Shown: positions 17,110 to 25,608 of the stretch, one piece after another | Position numbering within the stretch: the first letter of the stretch is position 1 | Layout of the letters: every line of letters starts with the position of its first letter | Assembly: GCA_026390815.1 (NCBI GenBank) | Contig: JAPLFH010000055.1 | Location: 1-64,000 of the forward strand | Direction: 5' to 3' | DNA from: Ignavibacteriales bacterium | GTDB lineage: Bacteria > Bacteroidota > Ignavibacteria > Ignavibacteriales > SURF-24 | DNA length: 64,000 bases | Position numbers and translations under genes: made by a program | Notes under the pieces: model-generated | Told to the model about the DNA's origin: nothing | What the model saw: the letters and a program-made list of their open reading frames with translations, nothing else | Database searches by the model: none

Positions 17110-17982
17110 ATGAATCCTGATTTACTTGAACAAAAACAAAAAACAGAAGCGACACTTAAATCGATTAAAAATCTACCGCTAATTCCAAAGGTTGTTTTTA
17201 ATGTTACTAAGCTATTAAATGATCAAGCAGTTTCCACAACAGCTCTCACAAATGAAATTGGAAAAGACCAGGGATTAACTGCAAAAGTGTTATCAATTTC
17301 AAATTCCCCTTTGTATGGATTGCAACGGAAAGTTACTTCGCTTGAATTTGCAATTATAGTTTTGGGCTCCAAAGAAATATCAGATATAGTTACTGCAATT
17401 TCTCTTGCCGATGTAATGAAATTTACCAATGACAAATATTTTAATCAGGATGAATTTTTAGCACATTCTCTTTTAGTAGGAACTGCGTCTAAAAATATTT
17501 GCCAAACACTTGGCTACTTTGATATTGGCAGCGATGCTTTTGTGGCTGGTGTATTGCATGATATTGGGATACAAATCTTATATAAATTTTTTAATACGCA
17601 GTTTAAGCTTGTAGTTAATTTAGTAAAAGAAAAAAAAATAAAATTCGCTTTAGCAGAAAAAGAAATTTTTGGGTTAACTCATCAAGAGGTTGGAAAATTT
17701 TTAGGAGATAAATGGAATCTTCCCGGAAGTTTAGTTGATGTTCTAAATTATCATCATAATCCGGGTATTTCAAATAACAACAAAGCAATTCCAGCGATTG
17801 TACATCTTGCAGATTTCATGACTCAGAAATTTCAAATTGGTGGATTTTACTGGGACGAAGGAATAGAGTTGGATGAAAGTGTAATCGAAATTTTAAAATT
17901 TGAAAAGATGGATGGATTAGAAAGTTTTATTAAAAACTATCAGGATTTGTATTATCAATCAGCAGCAGCAAGCAGATATTAA
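17110..17982 (+). CDS. HDOD-domain signalling protein
   Basis: A 290-residue cytoplasmic protein of the HDOD family. Residues about 15-215 carry the domain: LPLIPKVVFNVTKLL, the SISNSPLYGLQRKVTSLEFAIIVLG segment split over two helices, and VAGVLHDIGIQIL with the HD pair. HLADFMTQKF follows near the end. HDOD proteins are non-enzymatic regulators in stress, motility and signalling. There is a good AAAGAAAGGAAAT start region. No partner regulator is adjacent. Confidence 0.92.
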   Translation: MNPDLLEQKQKTEATLKSIKNLPLIPKVVFNVTKLLNDQAVSTTALTNEIGKDQGLTAKVLSISNSPLYGLQRKVTSLEFAIIVLGSKEISDIVTAISLADVMKFTNDKYFNQDEFLAHSLLVGTASKNICQTLGYFDIGSDAFVAGVLHDIGIQILYKFFNTQFKLVVNLVKEKKIKFALAEKEIFGLTHQEVGKFLGDKWNLPGSLVDVLNYHHNPGISNNNKAIPAIVHLADFMTQKFQIGGFYWDEGIELDESVIEILKFEKMDGLESFIKNYQDLYYQSAAASRY

Positions 17983-17987
17983 TTATC

Positions 17988-18027
17988 AATTAAAAAAAAC
18001 ATTCCGATCAACTTGATGATCGGAATG
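17988..18027 (-). terminator. rho-independent terminator of the beta-barrel gene
   Basis: CATTCCGATCA (18000-18010) and TGATCGGAATG (18017-18027) pair perfectly over 11 bp. Read on the minus strand the stem is followed by eight T residues, so it ends transcription of the gene at 18061-19329. It may also stop read-through from the HDOD gene. Confidence 0.85.
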
Positions 18028-18060
18028 CTTGGTAATAAATAATTGATTTAATTATATAAT

Positions 18061-19329
18061 TTAAAAGGCGTAGCTAACAGAAATATAACCGAATGTTGCT
18101 CCACCACCACCAATGTTGTTCAAACCTTGTCTAATAACATCTTCGTTAACAGTTGCATCCAAAGAAAAAGCATCAAACTTAAAGCCCAAACCAAGCGTAG
18201 CTCCGCTGATTCCTGACAAGGAAGTAATAGTCTCGTTAAATTTCTTTGAATCTGCTGCGGATTGAGATGTTGTTTTTCCTGATACAGCAAGGTAACCTAA
18301 TCTTCCAGTTAACCAACTCGCAATTTTAAATTCAGCGCCAAGATTCCAAACAGGGAATAGGAATATAGAATTTGATAATTCTGGTGAAACATTGTTTACT
18401 TCGGGTGTGGTTACAGATTGCATTACCATTGCAATACCACCAGCTAAAAGTAAGTCGTCTGTTTTATAATTAATTCCAACACCACCAAGTATTTGAGATG
18501 TTGATTGGAGATCTGTAGATTTTGAACTGATTGTTCCAGTTATCGGATCAGCTACTGGAATATCCATAGAACCGCTTGTTAAATTTACTGCTACGATAGG
18601 AACCAAGGATACTTTTTCACTTAACCCTAAGAAAACCCTGCCGGTAACAGCAATAATTGTCTGCGAAAATTTAGTTTCTGTTCCTTTATCAGGTTTTACA
18701 GATGTACTTGGAAGAAGCAAAGAAGCACCAACATCAATTTTAAAATTTTGTCTGTTCATTAAAAAACCGAAGTTAAAACCAATTTGACTTGCAGAAGCTA
18801 CTCCGCCGCCGCCTGCTGCTGGTTTACTTTCATTTGTTGATGAAGCATAAGAAACCCCAAAACCAAGTGAATTGCCACCACCAAAATTAAATGATCCTAA
18901 TACTTCTAAATTATTGTTGATTGGAACAACTGTACCTGCACCTACAACGCTGTTTGTTTGACCAACAAGCGAGCTGCAGGCAGATAAGGATCCGATAGAA
19001 GCAAGTCCATTAAAGTCGCCTCGAGTTAATAATGCTCCAAGAACAAGCCTATCATTCAGCTTGAAATTGAAACCCGCAAATTGTCCAACACCACCTTTAC
19101 CAAAATTAGTTCCAGTTGATGAGCCTAAATCGCCCCAGACAAAATCGCTATAAACAGTTGTCCAGGCTGGATTAGAAGTCATCTGGTAAGGATCTATCAA
19201 ATATGGGTTGCTTCCCATACTTAGCAACCGCGCATATCCACCGGTTCTTTCAATCCCTTTTTGCTGTGCTAAGGATAGAGTAGAAATTGTTAGAATAACA
19301 AGAAATAAAGTAAAAATTTTTTTTAGCAT
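18061..19329 (-). CDS. outer-membrane beta-barrel protein, function unknown
   Basis: A 422-residue exported protein. A signal peptide (MLKKIFTLFLVILTISTLSLAQ) precedes a glycine- and serine-rich beta-strand sequence and a C-terminal strand ending YISVSYAF with the aromatic residue expected for BAM insertion. The opening GGYARLLSMGSNPYLIDPYQMTSNPAW resembles the PorV/FadL-like style of Bacteroidota barrels, but no specific family is clear. A strong GCAGGAGG Shine-Dalgarno sequence precedes the ATG. It is transcribed alone with a strong terminator. Confidence 0.75.
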   Translation of the reverse strand: MLKKIFTLFLVILTISTLSLAQQKGIERTGGYARLLSMGSNPYLIDPYQMTSNPAWTTVYSDFVWGDLGSSTGTNFGKGGVGQFAGFNFKLNDRLVLGALLTRGDFNGLASIGSLSACSSLVGQTNSVVGAGTVVPINNNLEVLGSFNFGGGNSLGFGVSYASSTNESKPAAGGGGVASASQIGFNFGFLMNRQNFKIDVGASLLLPSTSVKPDKGTETKFSQTIIAVTGRVFLGLSEKVSLVPIVAVNLTSGSMDIPVADPITGTISSKSTDLQSTSQILGGVGINYKTDDLLLAGGIAMVMQSVTTPEVNNVSPELSNSIFLFPVWNLGAEFKIASWLTGRLGYLAVSGKTTSQSAADSKKFNETITSLSGISGATLGLGFKFDAFSLDATVNEDVIRQGLNNIGGGGATFGYISVSYAF

Positions 19330-19521
19330 ATGTCCTCCTGCTGTAAAAAGTTTATAAAAACGGAGGTATAATAGAATAAAAGATACTTAAAAGCAAGTAT
19401 AAACTAAACTTTAAGGGTTTTGAAATGAAAGAATTGCAAATTTGCCGGAAGTAAATGATTTTTATAAAACCTCAAGCATAATAATTTTTAAAAATTAAAT
19501 TACCGCACCATGCAGATTCTT

Positions 19522-20145
19522 TTATCTAAAAGCGAAATCTATTCCGATTCTCATTATCACACCAGAAGAATTCAATGATGTGAATTGATTGTATTTTTCT
19601 TCTTTTTCAAAGTAAGCTGCATTATGAATTATTTCTAACATCAAACTGGAATTAGGTCCGATTCTATAGAGAATACCACCACCAACCTGCCATACGAATC
19701 CATTGTATGTTAATGAAATGGTTTCTGACTCATTTGAAAAGCTATTATAGGATTCATACGATATACGAGTTAATCCATAACCAATTCCCCCGACTACAAA
19801 AGGACTAACCGGTGCTCTATCCATAGGAAATTCTACTCTTAATTTAGCAGTAATTGGTAAATGCCAGCCGACCCATTCGTTCAACTTTTGACCGGTTCGG
19901 ATTTTAACGCCAAGCTTTTCCTCATTATTCAGGTAGGAATCATTCCTGATGCTTCTGTAGTATAAATCGCCACTGATTAAAAAAGTAATATTTTCATTTA
20001 GAATTGTTCCGTAGTCAATGCCATAAATAGCTCCGTTTTTCAAATCGTATGGTGTATAAACACCGGCTTTAAAAGAAAAACTTTTCCATTGTGCAATAGA
20101 AAGTATTGGTAGTAAAAGTAAAAAAGTTAAAATTTTATTTTTCAT
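19522..20145 (-). CDS. outer-membrane beta-barrel protein (OmpA/OmpW-like size)
   Basis: A 207-residue exported protein with a signal peptide (MKNKILTFLLLLPILSIAQ) and an eight-stranded-barrel-like sequence (VSPFVVGGIGYGLTRISYES, WQVGGGILYRIGPNSSLMLE), ending MRIGIDFAFR. The start is put at 20145 because AAGGAATATTAAA precedes that ATG; the frame stays open to 20214 without a signal sequence. The family is not identifiable beyond outer-membrane protein beta-barrel domain. Confidence 0.7.
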   Translation of the reverse strand: MKNKILTFLLLLPILSIAQWKSFSFKAGVYTPYDLKNGAIYGIDYGTILNENITFLISGDLYYRSIRNDSYLNNEEKLGVKIRTGQKLNEWVGWHLPITAKLRVEFPMDRAPVSPFVVGGIGYGLTRISYESYNSFSNESETISLTYNGFVWQVGGGILYRIGPNSSLMLEIIHNAAYFEKEEKYNQFTSLNSSGVIMRIGIDFAFR

Positions 20146-20287
20146 TTTAATATTCCTTGTTCTATAATAAGTAGAATAGATTAGCCAAGGATTGTGCCAT
20201 CGACTTAATTGCAATAAAAGAAATCATTTTAATTTCACTTGCCATATCTGTATAGTTTTGTAAACTCAAGTGGAGTTTTTAGACAAC

Positions 20288-20318
20288 TATAAAATAGAGA
20301 GGCAGTTATCACTGCCTC
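20288..20318 (-). terminator. terminator of the CX4CH-YceI-DUF5777-CXXCH operon
   Basis: GAGGCAGT (20299-20306) and ACTGCCTC (20311-20318) pair perfectly with a 4-base loop. On the minus strand the stem is followed by CTATTTTATAG. It lies about 80 bases after the last operon gene. Confidence 0.65.
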
Positions 20319-20398
20319 CCTGAAAGAATAAATTAAAATTAGCTGGAAGGAAACTTGTTTGGGTTAAATGGAATTATTTACTATTACGGCATTTGTCG

Positions 20399-22045
20399 TT
20401 ATTTAAGCAGAACCATCTTTTTTGCATCTGTAAATTTCTCTGTCTGCAATTTATAAATATAAATTCCACTTTCAGCATTTGCCGCATTCCATTCAACATT
20501 AAAATTGCCTGCAGGTAGGTTACCATTTACGAGTGTAGCAATTTCTTTTCCTAAAATATTATAAATCTTAATCGAAACAACACCTGCTTTTTTTATACTG
20601 AAATTGATCTGTGTAGTGGGGTTAAAGGGATTTGGGAAATTTTGTTTGAGAGTATAAGTATCTGGATTTAAAGAATTTTCTTTTTCTACTTCTGATGTAT
20701 TTGGCCATTGAATATCGAAGAAGTTAGTGTTATGGGTAAAGTTCTCCACATAATTCCCCAGATTTCCAGAATTAATTGATAATCTCCAAGCATAATCAGT
20801 TGGTGGAGAGTCAAATAAACCATTGTTATTATTATCGGCAAAGAAATCAATTAAATAATCATGGTTTACCTCTAAACCAGGTAAACTGATTGCAAAATCT
20901 GAAGTTGGAACAGGAAACAATGCAAGTTTACTTATTTCTGATTGACTACCTGCATCTAATAATCGTATTCCCATCATCTCGCCTATATGAGGAACCATTT
21001 CGGAAAGATTAAGTGTAAATAGATATTTCCAATTGATGTTTGTAAAATTTGTATTATGTGCAAAGTTAACGGTTGCATCATTAAAGCTGTTGTTGAACTT
21101 TATCTCCCAAGCGTGGTCTGTGGGTAGTGCGTCGTACAAACCATTATTATTAAAGTCTACATAGAATTCAACTTTGTAATTAGCGCGGTCTGACCAGAGT
21201 ACAGGAAGATTAATATTAAAGTCAGCGCTTGGTATAGATTCAATTCTCGTTCTACCAAATTCAATTTGTGTTGAATCATCAATAACACGTAATTCCAAAA
21301 GTTGACCAATATGAGGTGTCATTCCTGTGAATTGCATTGTAAGCAAATACTTCCATTTGATATCTGTAAAATTTGTATTATGAGCAAAGTTTATAACATC
21401 ATTACCAACTGCATTGTTCAACTCAAGTCTCCAGGCATGATCTAATGGGGGAGCATCATATTTGCCATTATTATTGTGGTCCACATAAAAATCGATCCAG
21501 TAGCTATGACCAATTTGAATATTATTTATTGGAATATTAAAATCTGCAACTGAAATTGGATTTACAACCGAACGACTAACCTCCATAAAATCAGATTTAT
21601 CAACAACACGTAGTTCTAATTTTTCTCCAATATGCGGAGTCATTTCTGTAAACTGAACTGTAAGAGTTGTGGTTTGCATGCTTGCAGGATCACCGGGTAA
21701 GGATATTAATGAAGAATTGCCCGGGTTCGATTGTCCGGTTGCCCATTTTCCGGAAGGATCCTGTAATTCGTCGCCGTTAGATATCCCATCACCATCGGCA
21801 TCGTAACTTGCAAGTATTGGTCCCCACATTACTTGCCCGGTTGCACCCGGTATGGATAGGAATTTTGTTTCAACCATTTTTCCAAAAGAATTTCTTGGTC
21901 CACCTCCGTTTGGATCTACATGACAGTTTGCACAGGCATTAACGTTTCCATTTGGTATCTGGTCCACCCTAAACGGTCGCGCTAAAACTGGATTTATTAA
22001 AAGTAATGATACAACAATTATAATTAGATGCTCAGAAATATTCAT
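20399..22045 (-). CDS. CXXCH-containing surface protein with three internal repeats and T9SS sorting domain
   Basis: A 548-residue exported protein. After the signal peptide (to about residue 22) comes a single haem-binding motif CANCH (38-42), then an Asp-rich calcium-loop stretch DADGDGISNGDEL (82-94). Three tandem units of about 107 residues follow (about 128-234, 235-342, 343-447), each starting with an MTPHIG or MVPHIG motif and containing a loop like DHNNNGKYDAPP and ending NFAHNTNFTDIKW. The end is a T9SS type A domain (LKQNFPNPFNPTTQINF, ending KKMVLLK). A surface cytochrome-like electron-transfer or metal-binding role is inferred. It is the last gene of a four-gene operon. Confidence 0.85.
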   Translation of the reverse strand: MNISEHLIIIVVSLLLINPVLARPFRVDQIPNGNVNACANCHVDPNGGGPRNSFGKMVETKFLSIPGATGQVMWGPILASYDADGDGISNGDELQDPSGKWATGQSNPGNSSLISLPGDPASMQTTTLTVQFTEMTPHIGEKLELRVVDKSDFMEVSRSVVNPISVADFNIPINNIQIGHSYWIDFYVDHNNNGKYDAPPLDHAWRLELNNAVGNDVINFAHNTNFTDIKWKYLLTMQFTGMTPHIGQLLELRVIDDSTQIEFGRTRIESIPSADFNINLPVLWSDRANYKVEFYVDFNNNGLYDALPTDHAWEIKFNNSFNDATVNFAHNTNFTNINWKYLFTLNLSEMVPHIGEMMGIRLLDAGSQSEISKLALFPVPTSDFAISLPGLEVNHDYLIDFFADNNNNGLFDSPPTDYAWRLSINSGNLGNYVENFTHNTNFFDIQWPNTSEVEKENSLNPDTYTLKQNFPNPFNPTTQINFSIKKAGVVSIKIYNILGKEIATLVNGNLPAGNFNVEWNAANAESGIYIYKLQTEKFTDAKKMVLLK

Positions 22046-22077
22046 TTATTTTCTTCCTATTTATGTTTTATTAAGTA

Positions 22078-22956
22078 TTAAAATTTTAACAACCTTGTTA
22101 TATTAAATCCAATATGCCAGTCCCCGGAGTTAAAGGAATTATCAGTTCCTGCTAAATATTGAGAAGGATTTAATTGAGAACTATTAGTTAATATAATTTT
22201 AAAGAAATGTCCGCCGGTATTTAATTCAAACCCAAAAGCAACCGGATTATTTTGTTGCCTGAATCCGGTAACAGTTGGATTCCATTCGAATAACAATCCG
22301 ATGGAATTGGAAACATAATAAGTAATGTAAGTTCCAAATGTAAATGAATATTGTTTTGCATTAGTATAGATATAACTGTTATATAAATAAGATGGGACTA
22401 AACCTACGCCTAATTTTTTTGCAAAGAGAGTATTAAAAATCAACTGACCATAATATTGAAAGTTTTTAGAATCACCATCTGAGCGCCCTGGTACCGGGTT
22501 TTGCAGATTTGAATTCCAGGCTCCTCCAACCCTGCCTCCAATAATTGTTGGCAAGATATCATTTGGAATTTGTACAAAAATCTGCTTAACCCATAAATCA
22601 ACATTGTTGTTTAAATTACTTCTTCCAAAGCAAATGAACATACTGTTAGTTGGTGCATAACCGAAAGCAATTCGCATATTTACAGGTCCATCAAATCCAT
22701 AGAATTTTTTATATCCACTTTTAATAGTTGGAATAAATCTGTGCGATATTTCAAATTCAAAATCCCCTTTTTGCAATGTTTCAATTGTTGGAAGATTAAT
22801 TGATTGAGTTGATCTGAACAAATGCAAATCAAGTTCTTCCTTTGGTTCACTCTTTTGCCAAGATGGGTGATCATCCTGTCCAAAACTAATTATTGGCAGG
22901 AGAAATAAAATTGTAAAAATATTTTTTAATAAAGAGAGAAAATTTTTCTGTTTCAT
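22078..22956 (-). CDS. DUF5777 family outer-membrane beta-barrel protein
   Basis: A 292-residue exported protein with a signal peptide (about 1-26, ending ISFGQ). Family-like features are LFRSTQSINLPTIETLQKGDFEFEISHRF, spread across about residues 47-75, and FYGFDGPVNMRIAFGYAPTNSMFIC after that. The rest is amphipathic beta strands ending ITRLLKF. DUF5777 barrels are typically found beside YceI and c-type cytochromes in Bacteroidota-group genomes, as here. Function is unknown; an outer-membrane conduit or partner for the redox proteins is inference. It lies 17 bases downstream of yceI. Confidence 0.8.
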   Translation of the reverse strand: MKQKNFLSLLKNIFTILFLLPIISFGQDDHPSWQKSEPKEELDLHLFRSTQSINLPTIETLQKGDFEFEISHRFIPTIKSGYKKFYGFDGPVNMRIAFGYAPTNSMFICFGRSNLNNNVDLWVKQIFVQIPNDILPTIIGGRVGGAWNSNLQNPVPGRSDGDSKNFQYYGQLIFNTLFAKKLGVGLVPSYLYNSYIYTNAKQYSFTFGTYITYYVSNSIGLLFEWNPTVTGFRQQNNPVAFGFELNTGGHFFKIILTNSSQLNPSQYLAGTDNSFNSGDWHIGFNITRLLKF

Positions 22957-22973
22957 TAATGTCTTTCCTTAAT

Positions 22974-23543
22974 TTATTTTTTTACTTCCTTTATATAGAA
23001 ATCCAGAACTAATTTCATTGTGTTACTTATTTTCATGAACATTAACTTGGGTACTTCAATATTGTAATCAGTAAGTTGAACTTCAAAGTAAGCTTTGACT
23101 CTGTACCCTCCATCCACAGGAAACATATTGGCATTAACCTTTAATGGTTTTGTAACGCCATGAATAAACATTGCACCATCAAGTGTAACTTTAATTTCAT
23201 TCTCAGAAATCTTATCAACATAGACGATTGACCCTTTGAAACTAGTCATCGGAAAACGATCAGTTTGAAGATAATTTTCGCGCATATGCCTGTTACGCAG
23301 CCCTATTCCAGTATCGATAGTTCTTAAATCAACTTCAAAGTATAATTCGTTTTTGTTAAGAATATCTGATCCCTGGTAGAATAAATAGCCATCAATATTA
23401 TTAGTTACACCTTCAAAGTCTTCAATGGAAGCGTTTGAAATAAACTTAACTAAATTTTTTTTCGATTTATCAACCTGATACTCGGTAGAAAAAATCGATG
23501 ATGAAACTGCAAACAGTAAAATAGTGGTTAAGAGAGTTTTCAT
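22974..23543 (-). CDS. YceI family protein
   Basis: A 189-residue periplasmic lipocalin-like protein with a signal peptide (MKTLLTTILLFAVSSSIFS). Family features are YQVDKSKKNLVKFI, MRENYLQTDRFPMTSFKG at about 90-107, FIHGVTKPLKV and YFEVQLTDYNIE. YceI proteins bind isoprenoid or amphiphilic ligands in the cell envelope. The start at 23543 follows GGAAAAATT and leaves a 10-base gap to the preceding gene; an open frame to 23570 overlaps that gene and is less likely. It is the second gene of the operon. Confidence 0.93.
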   Translation of the reverse strand: MKTLLTTILLFAVSSSIFSTEYQVDKSKKNLVKFISNASIEDFEGVTNNIDGYLFYQGSDILNKNELYFEVDLRTIDTGIGLRNRHMRENYLQTDRFPMTSFKGSIVYVDKISENEIKVTLDGAMFIHGVTKPLKVNANMFPVDGGYRVKAYFEVQLTDYNIEVPKLMFMKISNTMKLVLDFYIKEVKK

Positions 23544-23553
23544 AATTTTTCCT

Positions 23554-23994
23554 TTATTCATTAAGAGCACCTTTATTTATCCATACCCCAAGTGAATCAA
23601 TTAAATACTGATTTATTTTTCCTGCTGCCGGCATTTGAAATGAATAGTTGTAGCTAAGCGCTCTATAAACAAGGCTTCCGTCTTTGTTGCCGGGTACTAC
23701 TCTTTTAAATGAAGGGTAGAGAACACTCAATTTGTTTACTAGGTTTGAATACGCCTTACCTTCAGACAGATCTAAATTTCCCTGGGGATTTAATCCTGCA
23801 TGGCAGCCTGCATAAGCACACAAAGGAGTGAAAATATTTTTTTGTAATTCGCTGAACTTACTTAGCTGAACGGTTTGTGGGATAACTGGTTTCATATCAT
23901 TTTCAGATACAATTTTATCTGCGCAGCCTGAAAAAAACAAAGTAATAAGGCTGGTAAAAAACAAGGAGCTGAAGATATTTTTTTTCAGTAGCAT
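23554..23994 (-). CDS. lipoprotein with CX4CH haem-type motif
   Basis: A 146-residue lipoprotein. The lipobox is LITLFFSGC followed by ADK. The motif CAYAGCH near residue 68 is a CX4CH variant of the c-type haem site, in the context FTPLCAYAGCHAG. This resembles the planctomycete-type cytochrome c-like modules (GCH, GNLDLSEGKAYSNLV, SFQMP). The Met in SFQMPAAG could be the distal haem ligand. The start at 23994 follows GGAG. It opens the minus-strand operon with YceI, DUF5777 and the CXXCH surface protein. Whether haem is attached to the widened spacing is unproven. Confidence 0.8.
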   Translation of the reverse strand: MLLKKNIFSSLFFTSLITLFFSGCADKIVSENDMKPVIPQTVQLSKFSELQKNIFTPLCAYAGCHAGLNPQGNLDLSEGKAYSNLVNKLSVLYPSFKRVVPGNKDGSLVYRALSYNYSFQMPAAGKINQYLIDSLGVWINKGALNE

Positions 23995-24551
23995 AATTCT
24001 CCATTCTAAGTGATTAAATATTTCCTTTAGGAAAAATGTATTTGTATTATAAAACAAAATGCAAGTGATATTTCTATAACAATAATAATTCCCAAAAAGT
24101 TTGATAAAAATATAAGTTGTGATAAATATTGATTAAGCTAACATTAGCAGCTGAAGTAAATTTATACTTTAGCCACAAAAATAATTCTGAAGTTGAATCA
24201 AATTTGTTAACACAAATCCGAGAAAAAATCTGAAATTAATTTTAAATAAAAAAAAGAAATGCTTTACAATGTAAACTTCATTTACTAATTTGCCGTACCG
24301 AAAATTATATTTCAATGTTAAATTGAGGATGAACGGAAATTAGAAACTGGTTAATTGCTTAATTAAGCATAAGAACTCTTAATACTCCAAAATTAAAAAC
24401 AGTTGAAAATTCAAATAATTTATGAATTAATTAAGCAAAGAAGATACTGAACGTTCACAATTTTTTTTCTAAAAAACTCTTGCGAATGATTTTCTTTAAA
24501 TCTATTTTTAAGCCATCTAAATTCTATTATATCAAATAAGGAATTTACAAA
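23995..24551. other. intergenic region with palindrome and repeated TTAATTAAGC
   Basis: About 560 bases between divergent transcription units, very AT-rich, with no gene seen. It contains the palindrome GCTTAATTAAGC at 24357-24368 and a second TTAATTAAGC at 24427-24436, a spacing of 68 bases. These could be operators for the downstream lipoprotein gene, or chance in AT-rich DNA. Confidence 0.4.
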
Positions 24552-25469
24552 ATGATGAAAAAGCTACTACTGGGTCTTACTGTTCTACTGTTTGTTTTTG
24601 CTGGTTGCAAGAATAATGATTTGAGCACATCGAACGATACTGATTTTGATTCTGATATTGTTCTTAATCTTCAAAGCATCCCCACCTTAAATGACACACT
24701 TAAATACCAGGTATGGTTTTACTTTGATGATAATGGAGCGACCAAACCTGTAAAAATTGGTGTACTAAAACCTGATGCAAATGGAAATGTTACGGATGCA
24801 GCTTTCTCTGCACATTTATATGATGTAAAGAGAGCAAAGTATTTTGTTCTATCTGTTGAACGAAATGTAAATGATACCTTAATAACATCTCCAAGTGCCA
24901 CACGTATTTTAGGTGGCACTATGCTTGGTAATGATGCTGAACTTGTTTTTACCAGCAACCTCTCAACTCTTCCTAATTTTAATAATATATTAGGTAAGTA
25001 CACATTGTTTACTCCAACCGATGTAACTAAGAATAAATTAAACGGTGTTTGGTTTCTTGATTACAAAAGCGACAGCTTAAAAGAAGGTTTAAAACTTGCA
25101 AAGTTACCTGCTGGTTGGAAGTATGAAGGTTGGGTTGTTAAAGATTCCAAAGTATTATCAACTGGACCATTCATTGCATCTAATGCTAAAGATGATAGCA
25201 ATAAGTATTGTGGTGCTGGAACAGTACCATCATTTCCCGGAGAAGATTTCTTAACCAACGCTCCTGCTGGATTTACTTTTCCATTAGATTTAAGCGGTGC
25301 ATCAATTTATATTTCTGTTGAAAGCGGTATTAAACTATTTGCACCTGGCAGCATAAAGATTTTAAGTGCAGATGTTCCAACCTCTGCAACACCGCAAACT
25401 ACTTATGATCTGAAGGTAACCAAGGTTAATCTTCCAGCGGGAAGTGTTAAAATAAAAGTAAAAATATAG
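24552..25469 (+). CDS. lipoprotein, weakly similar to anti-sigma-K (RskA) type domains
   Basis: A 305-residue predicted lipoprotein. The lipobox is LLFVFAGC followed by KNNDLS. The beta-rich mature part carries KLPAGWKYEGWVV and STGPFIASNAKDD, which look like the C-terminal extracytoplasmic domain of RskA-type proteins, but there is no cytoplasmic anti-sigma helix, so a regulatory function is not supported. Two ATGs in a row begin the gene, after AAGGAAT. It precedes the TonB-receptor gene by about 140 bases and may belong to the same locus. Confidence 0.65.
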   Translation: MMKKLLLGLTVLLFVFAGCKNNDLSTSNDTDFDSDIVLNLQSIPTLNDTLKYQVWFYFDDNGATKPVKIGVLKPDANGNVTDAAFSAHLYDVKRAKYFVLSVERNVNDTLITSPSATRILGGTMLGNDAELVFTSNLSTLPNFNNILGKYTLFTPTDVTKNKLNGVWFLDYKSDSLKEGLKLAKLPAGWKYEGWVVKDSKVLSTGPFIASNAKDDSNKYCGAGTVPSFPGEDFLTNAPAGFTFPLDLSGASIYISVESGIKLFAPGSIKILSADVPTSATPQTTYDLKVTKVNLPAGSVKIKVKI

Positions 25470-25608
25470 TTTTTGTTTTTACGGTTTTAATTTGAAAATA
25501 ATAAATTTTAGGTCGATGCAGAATTTTTTAGAAAAATCTAATTTAATTAAGCCCTGTTTCCAAAGATTCTGCCAGAAATAATCTTCTTATAAATAGGAGA
25601 ATGAAAAG

